Made by a program: the position numbers and the translations under genes. Under the pieces are notes generated by a model. That model was given only the letters and a program-made list of their open reading frames with translations, did not search any database and was not told where the DNA came from. Below are positions 34,991 to 37,311 of a DNA stretch of 37,311 nt, one piece after another (the first letter of the stretch is position 1; each line of letters begins with the position of its first letter). This DNA comes from Acidimicrobiia bacterium (GTDB taxonomy: Bacteria; Acidobacteriota; Vicinamibacteria; Vicinamibacterales; UBA2999): assembly GCA_016871255.1 (NCBI GenBank), contig VFZH01000021.1, forward strand, positions 1 to 37,311, in the 5' to 3' direction.

Positions 34991-37311
34991 GCATGCGCTG
35001 GATCGCGTCGCCGAGCGCCCTGATCTCCTCGCCGTAGGTGGCCCAGTCGCCCGCGCGCTGCGCGGCGATCGCGCGGTCGTAGCGGCGCTGCGCCTCGCCA
35101 GCCAGCCCCACCAGCGAAGCCGGCGTGGCGTCCGCCGCCGGACCGGGCGCGGGCACGGCGGACGTCAGGGACACCGCGGGAGCCTCGATCGGTGCCCCGT
35201 TCTCCCCACCGAAAATCCGCTGGATGGCCGAGTCGAGCGAGTCTTCCATGACGATGGCGTTGCCGTAGGCGACGACGACCCGCCGGAGCTCGGGGATGCG
35301 GCCGCCCTCGCCGCGCAGGTACAGCGGGCGCACGTAGATGAGCGATTCCTCGATCGGAATGACCATCAGCGTGCCCCAGATCACCTGCGAACCCTGCTGG
35401 TTCCAGAGCGTGATCTGCGGCGCGATCTCCTGGTCCTGGTTCATCCGGGCCACGACTTGCCTGGGCCCGAAAACGACCTTCTGCTTCGGGAACTGGAAGA
35501 CGCGCAGTGTGCCGTAGTGCTCGCCGTCGCTGCGCGCGACGAGCCAGGCGGCCAGGTTGTCCTTGGCGCGGGGCGTGAACGGCAGCATCTGGATGAACTC
35601 CGGCTCCGCTTCACCCGGCAGCCGCATGATCGTGTAGTACGGCTGCATCGGCCGCGCCTCGCGTCCGTCCTCGACCGACGGAATCTCCCACTGGTCCTCG
35701 CGGTTGTAGAAGACCGCCGGCTGCGTCATGTGGTACGTCGCGTAGACGGAGGACTGGAGGGCGAAGAGATCTTCGGGGTAGCGGACGTGCTCGCGGAGCG
35801 ACGCGGGCATGTCCGCGAGCGGACGCAGCAGGCCGGGGAACGCCCGTGCGTAGGCGGCCGCGATCGGGTCGCGGTTGTCGGCCAGGTAGAGCGTGGTGGT
35901 GCCGTCGTAGGCGTCCATCACGATCTTCACGGAGTTGCGGATGTAGTTGATCCCCCGGACGCCCGGCGTGGCGTAGGGATAGCGATCCGTCACCGTGTAG
36001 GCGTCGAGCATCCAGGACAGCCGGCCGTCGGCCAGCACCAGGTACGGATCCGCGTCGAAGAGGAGGAACGGCGCGATCAGGCGCGCCCGCTCCCGCACGT
36101 TCCGGTGGAAGATGATCCGGCTCTCGTCGGTGATGTCGTTGCTGAGCAGGATCTGGTACGAACCGAAACGCAGCGCGAAGAGCGCCTTGCGCCAGAGCGC
36201 GTTGATCGGCACGCCGCCCGTGCCGTCGTACTGCGTGAAGACGTTGTCGTCCCCCTTCGGGTAGTCGAACTCGCGGGTGTTGGTCCTCACGATGACGTAG
36301 TCGTTCGACAGCTCGCCGAAGTAGATGCTCGGCTGGTCGACGGTGAGCCCCTTCGATGTCTCGGGCGGCAGGTTGCCGACGAAGAGCACCGGCAGGCCCT
36401 GCGACGTGACCTCGTTGACGGGACCGAGTGTCAGCCCGTAACCGTGCGTGAACGTCAACCGCTCGTTCACCCACGTGCGATTGGGCAGGGACGAGGAGTT
36501 CAGCTCGCGGGCCGACAACATGACCTGCCGGAGCTCGCCGTCGATCCGGTACCGATCGTTGTCCACCGAGACGAAGTCGTAGTAGGTGCGGATCTCCTGC
36601 ATCTGGCCGAACGTGTCGAGCAGCGGCTGGTGATCCCACAGCCTCACGTTGTCGAGCGTGGCGCCGTTGGCCGCGATCTGCTCGACGCTGAGCTCCGCGT
36701 CGCCGGAGAGGTCGCTGGTTTCGACCGTGTCGAGCGCGAACGCGCGCCGCGTGGCGTCGATGTTGTGGCGGATGAACGGCGTTTCACGCGCCTGCTCGTT
36801 GGGCGCGACGACGAAGCGCTGGAGGGCTGTGCCGTACAGCTCGCCCCCGACCGAGGTGACCAGGAAGAGCATCACCCCCGCCGGGATGGGCCAGGCCCGC
36901 CGCGAGTACGCCTGCACGACGGCGAGCGCGGCGGCAGCCAGCGAGACGCCGATCAGCAGGGTTGCGGCGGGCATGCGGCCGTTGATGTCCGCGTAGGCGG
37001 GCCCGTAGATGAGCCCGGCCGAGCCCAGCAGGTACCCGGCGCGACGGAGCCAGGCGCCCAGGGCCAGCAGCAGGAAGAACGCGGCGGCCAGCAGGGACAG
37101 GTGCCGGCGGGGCGCGGCCGCCACGGCGAGGCGAGCCGGAAGCCCGGTCGTGAGATGGCCCGACAGGAGGTACAGCGCGGCGGCGCCCAGGGCCGCCAGG
37201 ACGACCAGAATCTGGCCGATCGTCTGCGTCAGCTCGAGCAGCGGCAGCGCGAACACGTAGAACCCGAGGTCGAGTCCCAGCACGGGATCGACCTCGCCGA
37301 ACGGCCCGGCG
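34968..37311 (-). CDS. UPF0182 family membrane protein, 5' end cut by window edge
   Basis: About 781 codons are visible; the frame remains open to the right edge (FGEVDPVLGLDLGFYVF is the usual UPF0182 block), so the N-terminal part, with further membrane helices, is missing. The visible N-terminal ~180 residues hold four to five transmembrane helices, followed by a large extracytoplasmic region with APNEQARETPFIRHNIDAT, VWDHQ-like and LTFTHGYGLTLGPVNEVTSQ segments, and FYNREDQWEIP. The C-terminus is Ala/Pro-rich then helical. The family is widespread but its function is unknown; no enzymatic motif is evident. It overlaps truA by 23 bases. Confidence 0.93.
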   Translation of the reverse strand, partial: AGPFGEVDPVLGLDLGFYVFALPLLELTQTIGQILVVLAALGAAALYLLSGHLTTGLPARLAVAAAPRRHLSLLAAAFFLLLALGAWLRRAGYLLGSAGLIYGPAYADINGRMPAATLLIGVSLAAAALAVVQAYSRRAWPIPAGVMLFLVTSVGGELYGTALQRFVVAPNEQARETPFIRHNIDATRRAFALDTVETSDLSGDAELSVEQIAANGATLDNVRLWDHQPLLDTFGQMQEIRTYYDFVSVDNDRYRIDGELRQVMLSARELNSSSLPNRTWVNERLTFTHGYGLTLGPVNEVTSQGLPVLFVGNLPPETSKGLTVDQPSIYFGELSNDYVIVRTNTREFDYPKGDDNVFTQYDGTGGVPINALWRKALFALRFGSYQILLSNDITDESRIIFHRNVRERARLIAPFLLFDADPYLVLADGRLSWMLDAYTVTDRYPYATPGVRGINYIRNSVKIVMDAYDGTTTLYLADNRDPIAAAYARAFPGLLRPLADMPASLREHVRYPEDLFALQSSVYATYHMTQPAVFYNREDQWEIPSVEDGREARPMQPYYTIMRLPGEAEPEFIQMLPFTPRAKDNLAAWLVARSDGEHYGTLRVFQFPKQKVVFGPRQVVARMNQDQEIAPQITLWNQQGSQVIWGTLMVIPIEESLIYVRPLYLRGEGGRIPELRRVVVAYGNAIVMEDSLDSAIQRIFGGENGAPIEAPAVSLTSAVPAPGPAADATPASLVGLAGEAQRRYDRAIAAQRAGDWATYGEEIRALGDAIQRMHAAEARD

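Overview
This is a GC-rich (by eye roughly 70% G+C), gene-dense bacterial chromosome segment. Most of it is an exosortase A / PEP-CTERM surface-polysaccharide locus, followed by a housekeeping block for branched-chain amino acids, sulfate assimilation and tRNA modification. The gene set (EpsH/EpsI, O-ligase and amidotransferase of the exosortase A type, TPR lipoproteins, a fused alpha/beta E1 dehydrogenase, UPF0182) and the codon use suggest a Gram-negative, probably Acidobacteriota (Vicinamibacteria-like), genome. That assignment is inference from gene content only. I see no rRNA, tRNA, transposase gene or CRISPR array.

Region 1 (1-8737) builds and decorates a polysaccharide. On the minus strand are a GT4 glycosyltransferase (cut by the left edge), an exosortase-A-type O-ligase, two methyltransferases and a second GT4-like glycosyltransferase. 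Divergently on the plus strand are a third GT4 enzyme and a glutamine-dependent asparagine-synthase-like amidotransferase, overlapping by one base. A G-rich tandem repeat array closes this arm.

Region 2 (8808-19091, minus strand) holds the sorting machinery: exosortase (Cys204/Arg249/His270), EpsI, and two ~755-residue TPR lipoproteins in an overlapping operon. After a gap with a palindromic repeat element come a PEP-CTERM protein with a textbook sigma-54 promoter and a third TPR paralogue. Upstream of the exosortase lies a chimeric reading frame that joins a glycosyltransferase N-terminus to a PEP-CTERM anchor.

Region 3 (19076-26809, minus strand) looks like one operon. It starts with an OmpR-type response regulator and a membrane histidine kinase, then a cupin, a methyltransferase, two DegT-family sugar aminotransferases and a single-chain GT2-radical SAM/SPASM fusion. 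These genes probably make and modify an amino sugar under control of the two-component pair.

Region 4 (26879-37311) is metabolic. ilvB is preceded by a complete ribosome-mediated attenuator with an Ile/Val-rich leader peptide. cysDN is preceded by an analogous attenuator whose leader peptide carries a run of cysteine codons. Between them, on the minus strand, is a fused alpha/beta 2-oxoacid dehydrogenase E1. The window ends with truA and the 3' part of a UPF0182 membrane protein gene. The strongest leads are the cysteine-codon attenuator, the ilv attenuator, the GT2-radical SAM fusion, the GT/PEP-CTERM chimera and the sigma-54 promoter.
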